A stretch of DNA of 64,000 nt, from contig JAXGYU010000001.1 in NCBI GenBank assembly GCA_040772085.1, forward strand, positions 558,001 to 622,000. The letters are read 5' to 3'. The stretch is from JAXGMV01 sp040772085 (GTDB taxonomy: Bacteria; Chloroflexota; Anaerolineae; Anaerolineales; Anaerolineaceae). This document shows, one piece after another, positions 16,213 through 24,531 of this stretch; position 1 is the first letter of the stretch; the number at the start of each line of letters is the position of its first letter. The position numbers and the translations under genes are program-made. The notes beneath the pieces are model-generated. The model saw only the letters and a program-made list of their open reading frames with translations. It did not search any database and was not told the DNA's origin.

Positions 16213-16306
16213 CCGTAGGGGAGGGGCAAATGTTATGTGTTTGCCCCTCCCGGTTTTGCATGCGTGGGCAGGGCAATCACAATGCAGATTGCCGCTGCCC
16301 CTACGG
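16213..16306. repeat. 94-bp palindromic repeat, copy B1
   Basis: Terminal 9-bp inverted repeats CCGTAGGGG (16213-16221) and CCCCTACGG (16298-16306) are perfect. Inside are two hairpins: GGAGGGGCAAA/TTTGCCCCTCC and GGGCAGGGCAATC/GATTGCCGCTGCCC. The second copy (16726-16819) has identical length and about ten differences, mostly in loops. It has the build of a non-autonomous mobile or REP-like element. Confidence 0.85.
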
Positions 16307-16325
16307 CTGAGTAACCTGTTGTGAG

Positions 16326-16366
16326 CGTAGGGCGGCTCGCGATTTTTGAGCCGCCAATAGAGTAAT
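16326..16366. repeat. Short hairpin repeat, copy A2
   Basis: Starts CGTAGGGCGGCTCGCG and contains the perfect stem GGCGGCTC/GAGCCGCC. It begins 20 bp after element B1 and shares its first bases (GTAGGG) with B1, so the two families may be related. Confidence 0.7.
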
Positions 16367-16396
16367 TGGCGGCCGCAAAGAGCGGTGCCCCACCTC

Positions 16397-16438
16397 CAGA
16401 ACCATATGCCCGCCCTGCAGAACCATATGCCCGCCCTG
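16397..16438. repeat. Tandem 21-bp direct repeat
   Basis: Two perfect head-to-tail copies, 16397-16417 and 16418-16438, each beginning CAGAACCATATG and ending CCCGCCCTG. Because 21 is a multiple of three the repeat keeps any frame open. Confidence 0.9.
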
Positions 16439-16725
16439 CCGAAGGTACCCGCGGAAGTCGCGGGTATTCAGGGCGGGTGCCTCGAAGAGGCGGGTGGGTT
16501 ATCCTGTAAGCATTTCAAAAAGCACAAGGCAATCGCAGAACCGATTTCCAAGCCCCGGCCGTCAGCTGCTCGGTGATAACGAAGCGGATGGCACACGTGC
16601 CATCCCTACCGCCGTTCATGGTGCCACATCTTCACAAGGTTCTGTGAAAATCAACCGAAATACACAGATTTATCCGTGCAGAATTTTACCCGCCCAGCCA
16701 TTGCGATAGAAACGGAGAAAGCCAA

Positions 16726-16819
16726 CCGTAGGGGAGGGGCAAACGTTCTGTCTTTGCCCCTCCCGGCTTTGCATGCTCGGGCAGGGCAATCACAGCACAG
16801 ATTGCCGCTGCCCCTACAG
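16726..16819. repeat. 94-bp palindromic repeat, copy B2
   Basis: Same length and organisation as B1, in the same orientation, 513 bp away. The left end is CCGTAGGGG; the right end is CCCCTACAG, one base off a perfect inverted repeat. Both inner hairpin stems are kept while loop bases differ, which argues for constraint on structure or recent spread. Confidence 0.85.
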
Positions 16820-16891
16820 CTGATTATCATGTGCGCATTGACAAAGAACCGGGTGGCGCGTGTGCCCATCCCTTCCGCGAACCTGGTGAAT

Positions 16892-16921
16892 AAAAAAAAC
16901 CGAGGGCTATTGCCCTCGGTT
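16892..16921 (-). terminator. Rho-independent terminator of pnp
   Basis: On the minus strand a 10-bp stem (AACCGAGGGC at 16921-16912 with its complement at 16907-16898) and 4-nt loop is followed by eight U (16899-16892). It sits 9 nt after the pnp stop codon. Confidence 0.9.
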
Positions 16922-16930
16922 CCATCACAC

Positions 16931-19156
16931 TTAGTCGCGCCGGCGGAACGGCTTGCGGTCGCGATCACCGCCACGGCGATCGCCGCCGCGGTCATTGCGA
17001 TCACGTGAACCGCCAGAGGGTTTGCGCCCGCCGCGGGCATCCTTCTCCGCCGCTTCTTCCAGTGTCCAGCCTTCCAGGACTGCCTGGCGGGAGAGCCGGA
17101 TCTTACCATTCTCGTCGATGCCGGTCACCATCACCGTCATTTCATCGCCGAGGCTGAACAGGTCTTCCACTTTTTCGACCCTTTCGCTGTCCAGTTGCGA
17201 AATATGAACCATACCATCTACATTGGGCAGAATTTCGACAAATGCCCCAAAATCTGCGATACGGACCACTTTACCGGTGTAGATACGGCCGAGTTGCGGT
17301 ACTTCGATCAATCCCAGCACCATTTCGCGCGCCTGATTTTCGGCGACACCGTCGGTGGCTGAAATATAGACCGTGCCATCTTCCTCGATGTCAATCTTGG
17401 TATGGGTTTGTTCCTGAATGCTGCGGATCATTTTGCCGCCGGGGCCGATCACCGCGCCAATCTTTTCAACCGGCACCTTGATGGTAATGATGCGCGGGGT
17501 GTGCGGCTTGAGCTGCGGGCGGTAGGTCGGGATGATCTCGAGCAGTTTGCCCATGATGAACATGCGGGCGTCACGTGCCTGCGCCAGCGCCTTGGACATG
17601 ATCTCGGTCGTGATGCCCTTGATCTTGATGTCCATCTGCAGGGCGGTGATACCTTTTTCAGTACCAGCGACTTTGAAGTCCATATCTCCGAGGTGGTCTT
17701 CGATGCCCTGGATGTCTGTCAGGATGGCGTAAGCGTCATCCTGCTTGATCAGACCCATGGCAACACCGGCGACGGGCGCCTTGATCGGCACGCCGGCATC
17801 CATCAGAGAAAGGGTTGAACCGCAGACTGATGCCATGGAGGAGGAGCCGTTGGATGCCATGACCTCGGAAACCAGCCGCAGCGTGTAAGGAAATTCGGAT
17901 TCGGGCGGGATGACGGGCACCAGCGCGCGTTCTGCCAGCGCGCCATGACCAGTCTCGCGGCGTGATGTGCCGCGCAGTCGGGAGACTTCGCCGGTGGAGT
18001 AGGGCGGGAAATTGTAATGGTGCATGTAGCGCTTGGAATCCAGCGGCGAAAGGTTATCCAGTTCCTGGGCTTCCTTCGGCGTGCCGAGGGTCGTCAGGGT
18101 CAGCACCTGGGTCTCACCGCGGGTGAACAGACCTGAACCGTGGGCGCGCGGGCTAGTGCCGACCTCGCCCCAGATCGGGCGGATGTCGCTCAGGCCACGG
18201 CCGTCGGGACGCTTGCCTTCTTCCAGGATGCGCTTGCGGGTGATCTTCTTGATGACCGCGTCATAAGCGGGGCGGATGTCAACATGGGCTTCGGCGTCTT
18301 CAACCGCGTAGTCCGAAGCGACCTTCTCACCCAGTTCCTTGATGGCGGTGTTGACGTCAGTCTTGCTGCGGTTCGCCTCGAGGGCGTCATAGGCAGCCTG
18401 ACCGTAGCGGTGCATCAGTTCTTCCACCAGCCCCTCGTCAGCGGCGATGATCGTCGCTTCGCGTTTGGTCTTGCCGGCAGCTTTCGCCAGCTCGATTTGC
18501 GCGTCGAGGATAGGCTGGATCGAGCGATGACCGAGTTCCAGCGCGCGGATGACCGTTTCTTCCGGCACTTCATTGGCGCCGCATTCGACCATCAGAATGG
18601 CGTCATGTGTGCCCGCGATGCGCAGGTCGAGGTCCGAGCGTTCCATCTCTTCATAGGTAGGACTGACGACCAATTCACCGTTGATCAGCCCAACGCGGAC
18701 GGCGCCGATCGGGCCTTCCCACGGGATGTCGGAGACCATCAGCGCGGCGGACGCGGCGTTGACGACCAGCAGATCCAGCGGATGTTCGTTGTCGGCTGAG
18801 ATGGAAGAGGTCAGGATTTGCACCTCATTGCGCATATATTTGTCAAAAATCGGGCGGATCGGGCGGTCAGTCAGACGCGCGATCAGGATGGCTTCGGTGC
18901 TGGGGCGGCCTTCACGGCGGAAGAATGAGCCGGGGATGCGCCCGCCAGCGTACATTTTCTCTTCGTATTCGACAGAGAGCGGGAAGAAATCCGCGTCTTC
19001 ACGGATTGAATCGCTCATGGTTGCGGCTGCGAAGATGATCGACTCGCCCATGCGAGCGGTGACAGCACCGCCCGCCAACAGGGCAAGTTTGCCGGTTTCA
19101 AATTCAATTTCCTTCCCGGCTGTGGTTGCTCGTACAGTAGTTACTTTTGGTTCCAT
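16931..19156 (-). CDS. pnp: Polyribonucleotide nucleotidyltransferase (PNPase)
   Basis: 3'-5' phosphorolytic exoribonuclease that degrades RNA with inorganic phosphate and can add tails. Two RNase PH domains (residues ~10-220 and ~320-545), a KH domain with the IGPGGKMIRSIQ loop (~560-620) and an S1 domain (~625-695) are in standard order. The last ~35 residues are Arg/Gly/Asp-rich. 741 aa is normal. It lies downstream of rpsO on the same strand, the classical arrangement, with a strong hairpin between them. Confidence 0.97.
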   Translation of the reverse strand: MEPKVTTVRATTAGKEIEFETGKLALLAGGAVTARMGESIIFAAATMSDSIREDADFFPLSVEYEEKMYAGGRIPGSFFRREGRPSTEAILIARLTDRPIRPIFDKYMRNEVQILTSSISADNEHPLDLLVVNAASAALMVSDIPWEGPIGAVRVGLINGELVVSPTYEEMERSDLDLRIAGTHDAILMVECGANEVPEETVIRALELGHRSIQPILDAQIELAKAAGKTKREATIIAADEGLVEELMHRYGQAAYDALEANRSKTDVNTAIKELGEKVASDYAVEDAEAHVDIRPAYDAVIKKITRKRILEEGKRPDGRGLSDIRPIWGEVGTSPRAHGSGLFTRGETQVLTLTTLGTPKEAQELDNLSPLDSKRYMHHYNFPPYSTGEVSRLRGTSRRETGHGALAERALVPVIPPESEFPYTLRLVSEVMASNGSSSMASVCGSTLSLMDAGVPIKAPVAGVAMGLIKQDDAYAILTDIQGIEDHLGDMDFKVAGTEKGITALQMDIKIKGITTEIMSKALAQARDARMFIMGKLLEIIPTYRPQLKPHTPRIITIKVPVEKIGAVIGPGGKMIRSIQEQTHTKIDIEEDGTVYISATDGVAENQAREMVLGLIEVPQLGRIYTGKVVRIADFGAFVEILPNVDGMVHISQLDSERVEKVEDLFSLGDEMTVMVTGIDENGKIRLSRQAVLEGWTLEEAAEKDARGGRKPSGGSRDRNDRGGDRRGGDRDRKPFRRRD

Positions 19157-19274
19157 TTTTTGTCCTTTACAAAATTGTCCCGTCGATAAGCTACTGACTT
19201 TGTACCGGCATCACTGCCAATTCAAGGTCAATATCTTAGCAACGGGCGTGGGTTGATGCGCATTACGATATATT

Positions 19275-19303
19275 CGGCAGCAGCAGTTTTACTGCCGCTG
19301 CCG
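19275..19303 (-). promoter_or_regulatory. Strong hairpin in rpsO-pnp spacer
   Basis: On the minus-strand transcript, 13 bp pair (CGGCAGCGGCAGT with ACTGCTGCTGCCG, one G-U) around a 3-nt loop, starting 10 nt after the rpsO stop. No U-run follows, so it is more likely an RNA-processing or stability hairpin than a terminator, comparable in position to the RNase III site before pnp in enteric bacteria (inference). Confidence 0.65.
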
Positions 19304-19313
19304 ACATGCGTCA

Positions 19314-19583
19314 CTATTTCCTCAGACTCAACTGCTCAGTAATGGTCTTATAGCGGTTGAAGTCCTTCTTGCGTAAATATCCCAACAGACGTCGGCGGTG
19401 ACCAACCAGCTTAAGCAAACCGCGGCGGGAAGACTCGTCGTGTTTGTGCTCTTTCAAATGTTCGGTCAAATCCAGAATGCGCCTGGTGAGCAGTGCGATT
19501 TGCACTTCCGTCGAACCGTTATCGCCCTCGTGGGTCTGAAAGGTTCCAATAATGTTGGTTTTTACTTCCTTTGTTAGTGCCAT
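19314..19583 (-). CDS. rpsO: 30S ribosomal protein S15
   Basis: Primary 16S rRNA-binding protein of the small subunit platform, 89 aa. Conserved stretches LTRRILDLTEHLKEHKHD and SRRGLLKLVGHRRRLLGYL are present. Ribosome site AGGAGA on the minus strand. First gene of the rpsO-pnp unit. Confidence 0.97.
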   Translation of the reverse strand: MALTKEVKTNIIGTFQTHEGDNGSTEVQIALLTRRILDLTEHLKEHKHDESSRRGLLKLVGHRRRLLGYLRKKDFNRYKTITEQLSLRK

Positions 19584-19661
19584 GACGTATGCGTCTCCTA
19601 AATAATTTGCAGGTCTCCAGGCATCCAGCCTCGGCCGAACACCGGACCAGTCAGACTCGAT

Positions 19662-19670
19662 ATTATAACA
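19662..19670 (-). promoter_or_regulatory. Extended -10 promoter of rpsO
   Basis: Minus strand reads TGTTATAAT, a perfect extended -10 (TATAAT at 19667-19662). Transcription would start near 19655, giving a leader of about 70 nt before rpsO in which autoregulatory structure could lie. The -35 position has no clear consensus. Confidence 0.6.
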
Positions 19671-19686
19671 GATATATGTATTGGTA

Positions 19687-20487
19687 TCAGTATCCCGCCA
19701 GCAGTTTGCGCAGCCGGGGCTGATCCGCCTCCGGGAAAGCGCTGATGGTCTTGCGCAGCAGACGGGCTGATTGTTCGGTCAGCCCCAGACCGATGATCTG
19801 CCTGATGAAGTATGCCGTCTCAGCCGGCGCCCGGTGTGCCAGCGCACTCAGCAGATCCAGCAGCTCGAAGAAAGTGTTCTGATTGGTCAGAAGCACCAGC
19901 CGGGTGATGGCGGTGAAGATCGGAGGCAAATTCTCGAACGTCACATTTTGAGCCAGTGAAGTCGCTGCCAGCATGCCGGTCTTCTGGTCGTCCAGCTTGT
20001 CTGAGTTCAGCCAGCTCTTGACCTGTGCCAGCCATTTATCGCTGTGATTGATGACTAACGACTCGGCGCCGGTCGTGAAGAGCTGTTGCTTGAAATAGGC
20101 ATGCAGATCGGGTGTCAGCCAGGAGTTGAGCCGCTCGAGTGCTTCGTCAGGGTGTTTGGAGCTCAGCGTGCGCAGCAGGTGAACGGCGAGCAGTTTGAAC
20201 TCATAATGCTTGCTGTTCCAGAGTGCTGTCAGGATTGCGTCGGTATGCGCCGGATCGACCTCAAGCAGCGGCCGGGTCTGCAGCAGGACCTGGCTCGAGA
20301 GCAGCGGTGGACTGTTGAAGAAGCTGATGCCGCGCAATTTGGGCAGTTCGCTGGCGGGTTTGTAGGCGTAATTGGCATAGCTGCTGAACAACGCCTCGAG
20401 CCTGGTCAGAAACGCGGGCGTGTCAACAAAGTGAAGACAGACTTCATCTACATCTTCACGGATCTTTGCCAGAGGTATTGCGGGCAT
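19687..20487 (-). CDS. HEAT-repeat-like protein, possibly DNA alkylation repair related
   Basis: All-helical protein of 266 aa. The segment ALWNSKHYEFKLLAVHLL and the regular helical pairs after it resemble AlkD-type HEAT repeats, which bind alkylated DNA, but the match is partial and I cannot confirm catalytic residues. ATG 20487 is chosen because it begins 8 nt after the proS stop; the frame is open further upstream inside proS. It is the last gene of a mazG-proS run. Function should be treated as unknown. Confidence 0.6.
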   Translation of the reverse strand: MPAIPLAKIREDVDEVCLHFVDTPAFLTRLEALFSSYANYAYKPASELPKLRGISFFNSPPLLSSQVLLQTRPLLEVDPAHTDAILTALWNSKHYEFKLLAVHLLRTLSSKHPDEALERLNSWLTPDLHAYFKQQLFTTGAESLVINHSDKWLAQVKSWLNSDKLDDQKTGMLAATSLAQNVTFENLPPIFTAITRLVLLTNQNTFFELLDLLSALAHRAPAETAYFIRQIIGLGLTEQSARLLRKTISAFPEADQPRLRKLLAGY

Positions 20488-20495
20488 TTTATCGT

Positions 20496-21929
20496 CTAGT
20501 AAGCGCGCCCGAAATAGATCCTGGTTGTGGCGGGTTTGCCGCAAACAGGGCAGTTGCCATGCGGCGCTTCGTGCTCCAATGGGATGCAGCGTGAGGTTGC
20601 TTTGGTTTCTTCCTTGATGTTCTCTTCACAGCTCGTGTCACCGCACCAATTGATCAGCGCCCAGCCGTCCTGCAGCATTAGCTTCATTTCTTCATAATCT
20701 CGCGGTTCGAAGATGTGGGCATCCCTGAAGGTAGTTGCCTTTGCCAGTAAATTCGCCTGAATGGCAGACAATAGCGCGTTAATTTGCGTTTCCAAATTCT
20801 CAGCGAGCAGTTGCGATTTGCCTTCACGACCGGGGATATCCCGGCGGGCGACGGTCACCTGATTGGCAGCGACGTCCTTGGGGCCGATCTCGATCCGCAG
20901 CGGGACGCCGCGCATTTCCCAGTCATTGAACTTGAAGCCGGGGGTAACCTCGGAGCGGTCGTCCAGTTTGATCTTGAGATTACCGAGCTGCTGCTTCACC
21001 TTCTCGGCGAAATCCAGCACCAGCGATTTATCAGCGTCATTCTTCCAGATTGGGACAATCACAGCCTGGATTGGTGCCAGCCGTGGAGGCAGCACCAGTC
21101 CCTGGTCGTCGCCATGGGTCATGATGATGCCGCCGATGAAGCGCGTGGAAAGACCCCAGGATGTGGTCCAGCAATGTTGCAGCTGGTTCTGCTCGTCGAG
21201 GTATTTGATGTCAAAGGCTTTGGCGAAATTCTGCCCGAGATTGTGTGATGTGCCGGACTGCAGCGCGCGTCGATCACCCATCATCGCTTCGATGGTGTAC
21301 GAGTGCAGGGCGCCGGCAAATTTCTCTTTGGGCGTTTTCTTGCCGGGAATGACCGGAACAGCGGCTTCATTTACCGCGAAATTCGTATAGACATCGAGAA
21401 TACGGCGGGTTTCCTCTTCCGCCTCGTCGTAAGTCGCGTGGGCGGTGTGACCTTCCTGCCAGTAGAACTCCAGCGTGCGCAGGAAAAGCCGGGTGCGCAT
21501 TTCCCAGCGCACGACGTTCGCCCACTGATTGATCAGGACAGGCAGATCTCGATAAGACTTGATCCATTTGGCATAGCTGTAACCAATGATGGTTTCACTG
21601 GTCGGGCGCACTACCAGCGGCTCTTCCAGCGTCTCACCGCCACCAATCGTGACGACTGCCAGCTCCGGCGAGAACCCTTCCACGTGTTCCTTTTCCTTTT
21701 CGAGGAATGACATCGGGATGAAGAGCGGGAACGCCGCGTTGACGTGCCCGGTGTCCTTGAAGGCTTTGTCCAGCCTTGCCTGAATGTTCTCCCACAACGC
21801 CCAGCCATAAGGGCGCACGATCATGCAGCCGCGCACCGGCGCGTAATCTGCCAGTTCGGTACGCAAGATCAGCTGGTTGTACCATTCCGAAAAGTTTTCT
21901 TCACGTGAAACAAGTTTTTCGTCTGCCAT
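20496..21929 (-). CDS. proS: Prolyl-tRNA synthetase, archaeal/eukaryote-type
   Basis: Charges tRNA-Pro. At 477 aa, without the large editing insertion between motifs 2 and 3, this is the short class found in archaea, eukaryotes and some bacteria. Class II motif 2 (VVRWEMRTRLFLRTLEFYWQ) and motif 3 (MTHGDDQGLVLPPRLAP) are visible. The C-terminal zinc-type domain has Cys in WCGDTSCEENI and CPVCGKP, and the chain ends in Tyr as usual for this class. Separated from the upstream small MazG gene by 35 nt. Confidence 0.95.
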   Translation of the reverse strand: MADEKLVSREENFSEWYNQLILRTELADYAPVRGCMIVRPYGWALWENIQARLDKAFKDTGHVNAAFPLFIPMSFLEKEKEHVEGFSPELAVVTIGGGETLEEPLVVRPTSETIIGYSYAKWIKSYRDLPVLINQWANVVRWEMRTRLFLRTLEFYWQEGHTAHATYDEAEEETRRILDVYTNFAVNEAAVPVIPGKKTPKEKFAGALHSYTIEAMMGDRRALQSGTSHNLGQNFAKAFDIKYLDEQNQLQHCWTTSWGLSTRFIGGIIMTHGDDQGLVLPPRLAPIQAVIVPIWKNDADKSLVLDFAEKVKQQLGNLKIKLDDRSEVTPGFKFNDWEMRGVPLRIEIGPKDVAANQVTVARRDIPGREGKSQLLAENLETQINALLSAIQANLLAKATTFRDAHIFEPRDYEEMKLMLQDGWALINWCGDTSCEENIKEETKATSRCIPLEHEAPHGNCPVCGKPATTRIYFGRAY

Positions 21930-21964
21930 TGTTCAATCCTGTCTAATGAAATCTGCGCCTAGTA

Positions 21965-22285
21965 TTATATACCGGCATCCGTACTTTTATCCCATTCACG
22001 CCCGCGGTTCAGGGCAAGTTTCTCCAACAAGGCGGTTTCCAGATTAATGCCTGAGAGTTTTGCCAGTTGCACCAGATAGAGCAAAACGTCCGCCAGCTCC
22101 AGCCCGAGCGCGTGCCTGTCCTTGATCTGGTCGCCCCATTGGAAGTGTTCCAGCACCTCATTGCTTTCCAGACTGAGCGAGATAGCCATGTTGCGCGGCG
22201 TCTGCTGCCGCGGCGAGCTTGGGTCATACCAGCCGTGGCTGGCAACCATCTCATCCATTAATCTCTCGATTTCCTTCAGATCCAT
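21965..22285 (-). CDS. MazG-like nucleotide pyrophosphohydrolase
   Basis: 106-aa single-domain all-alpha NTP pyrophosphatase of the dCTPase/RS21-C6-like type, a house-cleaning enzyme. Metal-binding motifs are SLSLESNEVLEHFQW and LGLELADVLLYLVQLAK. It is distinct from the large MazG fusion at the left edge. A terminator ends only 15 nt upstream of the ATG, so expression depends on read-through or a very close start. Confidence 0.85.
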   Translation of the reverse strand: MDLKEIERLMDEMVASHGWYDPSSPRQQTPRNMAISLSLESNEVLEHFQWGDQIKDRHALGLELADVLLYLVQLAKLSGINLETALLEKLALNRGREWDKSTDAGI

Positions 22286-22299
22286 CGACGCTCTCCCGA

Positions 22300-22334
22300 T
22301 AAAAAAGGCTGGACGGAGAGTGATCCATCCAGCC
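22300..22334 (-). terminator. Terminator between EF-G2 and small mazG gene
   Basis: On the minus strand a 10-bp stem (GGCTGGATGG paired with CCGTCCAGCC, one G-U) is followed by six U at 22306-22301. It lies 20 nt after the EF-G-like stop. Confidence 0.8.
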
Positions 22335-22354
22335 TGGTTTGGTTATCTAGCGTG

Positions 22355-24427
22355 TTAGTCTTCTTTCTGGGCAGTCTGCTCACGCTGTTTGGCTGCGATG
22401 ATCTCCTGTTGAATGTTATTCGGGACCATCTCGTAATGTGAGAGCTCCATCGTGAAGATGCCGCGGCCGCCAGTCAGTGAACGCAACTGGGTGGTGTAGC
22501 GCTGCATTTCAGCCAGAGGCGCGGTTACGTTGATGATCGAGCGGCCTTTATCGGTATCCATGCCCTGTACGCGCGCGCGGCGGGTGTTCAGATCACCCAA
22601 TACGTCGCCCATGTTCGCTTCAGGCACGACAACGCGGACGTTCATGATCGGCTCGCGGATCACAGCGCCGGCATCCTTGAATGCCAGTTTGAACGCCTCA
22701 CGTCCGGCAATTTCAAAGGCGACTGGTTTGGAGTCGACCGGGTGTTCCTTGCCGTCAAAAACTTCAACCTTGACGCCGGAAGCAGGATAGCCAGCCAGAA
22801 CGCCTTCCTTCATGGTCGCGCGGATGCCCTTTTCAATGGCGGGCATATAGCTGGAGGAAATGGCGCCGCCGAAGACGACGTTCTCGAACTCGAAATCACC
22901 TTCAGCCAGCGGTTTGACGCGCAGGTGGACCTCACCGAACTGTCCCGAGCCGCCGGTCTGTTTCTTGTGCCGGTACATGGCGGAACCTTCACGGGTGATG
23001 GTTTCCTGATAAGGCACCTTGGGCTCGCCGGTCAGGAAGTTCACCTGGAACTTCGACTCGGCGCGGCGGATGACGACGTCAATATGCTGGTCGCCCATGC
23101 CCTGAAGGATGGTCTGGGTTGTCGCGGGCTCGTTGTACCACGAGAGGGTCATATCTTCTTCGCACAGGCGGGTCAAAGTCGGGCTGATCTTGGTGGAGTC
23201 AGCCTGGGTCTTGGGGAAGATGGCGACTTTGTAGAGCGCGTGCGGGAACTCAGGCACATGCGCCTTGAAGGCGTTGCTTTTCTCGGAAAGGGTGTTACTG
23301 GTCGCGGTCTCGCTCAGCTTGGGCACCGTGCCGATGTCGCCGGCGTGGATCAGGTTGATGGGTGAATTATCCTTGCCGCGCGGGATCTGAATGCCGCCCA
23401 ACCTTTCCTCGACCTCTTTCTCACTATTCCAGAGGCGGGTATCGGTTTTGAGCGAACCGGAAAGAATTTTGAAGTAAGTCTGCTTACCAACGAAGGGATC
23501 AGCAGTTGTCTTCCAGATATAGATCGCGACGGGGTTGCCGTCAACAGCAGTCAGCTCAACCTCGCCAGCCTTGCCTTCGACCTTGACGGCAGGGCGCTCG
23601 GCGGGTGATGGGAGCAGGTCGATCATGGCGTCCAGCAGCGGGACGATGCCGGTTTCGAGGGTTGCCGCGGAGTACAGCACCGGGATGAAATTGTTTGCCA
23701 GGACGGATTTTCGCAGGCCGATAGCAATTTCTTCGCTCGTCAGCTCACCGGTTTCCAGATACTTCTCGAGCAGGGTGTCATCGCCTTCGGCAGCCGCTTC
23801 AGTCAACTGAACGCGGGCATTATCCGCTGTGTCCTTGTATTCAGCCGGGATTTCGCTGACAGTCTTGCCATCGCCTTTGTAGGCTTTCATGGTGATCAGG
23901 TCAATGACGCCCTGGAACTGCAGTTTCTCGCCCCAAGGAAGCTGAATGGGGATCAGTCGGACGGTTGAGAGCTCGGCAACGCTGGCAACCGCCGCCTGCG
24001 CGTTGGCGTTCTCACGGTCCATTTTGTTGACAACCAGCAGCCGGGGCGTTTTGAAGTTGTCGCAATAGGTCATCGCCATTTCAGTGCCAACCTCGGCGCC
24101 TGAGACCGCGTCCACCAGAACGACCGCCGCGTTAGCCACAGAGAGGGCTGAAATCATTTCACCGATGAAGTCGTTATATCCAGGGGTGTCCAAGAGATTG
24201 ATTTTGTAATTCTTGTACTCGATGGGTACTACGCTGGTGTAGATCGAAATACCTCGGCGATGTTCTTCATCGTCGAAGTCTGAGATGGTGGTGCCGTCCT
24301 CGATTTTGCCGAGGCGGGTGGTTGCGCCGGTATTGTGCAGGAGTGCTTCAACCAGCATGGTCTTCCCCGCGCTGCTGTGCGAAACCAAGGCTACGTTGCG
24401 TAGTAAGTCAGTTGGATATTCCTTCAT
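22355..24427 (-). CDS. Elongation factor G-like GTPase (EF-G2 type)
   Basis: Translational GTPase of 690 aa with the full five-domain EF-G layout. G-motifs: SHSSAGKT (P-loop, differing from the AHIDAGKTT of canonical EF-G), DTPGYNDF and NKMD. The Thr-containing switch I is replaced by ISIYTSVVPIEY. These changes place it in the EF-G2 branch, present in addition to the main EF-G in many bacteria and not tied to the str ribosomal operon. The cellular role of that branch is unsettled. It has its own near-consensus promoter with an overlapping dyad. Confidence 0.88.
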   Translation of the reverse strand: MKEYPTDLLRNVALVSHSSAGKTMLVEALLHNTGATTRLGKIEDGTTISDFDDEEHRRGISIYTSVVPIEYKNYKINLLDTPGYNDFIGEMISALSVANAAVVLVDAVSGAEVGTEMAMTYCDNFKTPRLLVVNKMDRENANAQAAVASVAELSTVRLIPIQLPWGEKLQFQGVIDLITMKAYKGDGKTVSEIPAEYKDTADNARVQLTEAAAEGDDTLLEKYLETGELTSEEIAIGLRKSVLANNFIPVLYSAATLETGIVPLLDAMIDLLPSPAERPAVKVEGKAGEVELTAVDGNPVAIYIWKTTADPFVGKQTYFKILSGSLKTDTRLWNSEKEVEERLGGIQIPRGKDNSPINLIHAGDIGTVPKLSETATSNTLSEKSNAFKAHVPEFPHALYKVAIFPKTQADSTKISPTLTRLCEEDMTLSWYNEPATTQTILQGMGDQHIDVVIRRAESKFQVNFLTGEPKVPYQETITREGSAMYRHKKQTGGSGQFGEVHLRVKPLAEGDFEFENVVFGGAISSSYMPAIEKGIRATMKEGVLAGYPASGVKVEVFDGKEHPVDSKPVAFEIAGREAFKLAFKDAGAVIREPIMNVRVVVPEANMGDVLGDLNTRRARVQGMDTDKGRSIINVTAPLAEMQRYTTQLRSLTGGRGIFTMELSHYEMVPNNIQQEIIAAKQREQTAQKED

Positions 24428-24468
24428 CCCGATATGTCCTTTAGGTGATATTTTTGGTCAACCTTACT

Positions 24469-24497
24469 ATTTTATTTTACTATGACATTTCTGTCAA
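24469..24497 (-). promoter_or_regulatory. Promoter with dyad operator, EF-G2 gene
   Basis: Minus strand: TTGACA (24497-24492), 17-bp spacer, TAAAAT (24474-24469). A perfect dyad TGACA-TTTC-TGTCA (24483-24496) overlaps the -35 box and could bind a dimeric repressor. Leader of ~35 nt with AAAGGA before the start. Confidence 0.7.
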
Positions 24498-24531
24498 AGT
24501 TGTATTCAAATGTATGATATTTTGTTGAAAA

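Larger units (their letters stand above)
16067..16891. other. Non-coding repeat-bearing intergenic region
   Basis: About 825 bp between the murE-like and pnp genes without a credible gene. It holds two copies of a 94-bp palindromic element, two copies of a ~41-bp hairpin element, a tandem 21-bp repeat and several G+C-rich short palindromes. Small open frames here (for example 16385-16576) owe their repeated peptide QNHMPAL to the 21-bp repeat and are not supported as genes. Confidence 0.75.

Noticed and set aside
16385..16576. 63-codon open frame with a repeated peptide
   Set aside because: The repeat QNHMPAL is simply the 21-bp tandem DNA repeat; no ribosome site and no family resemblance.
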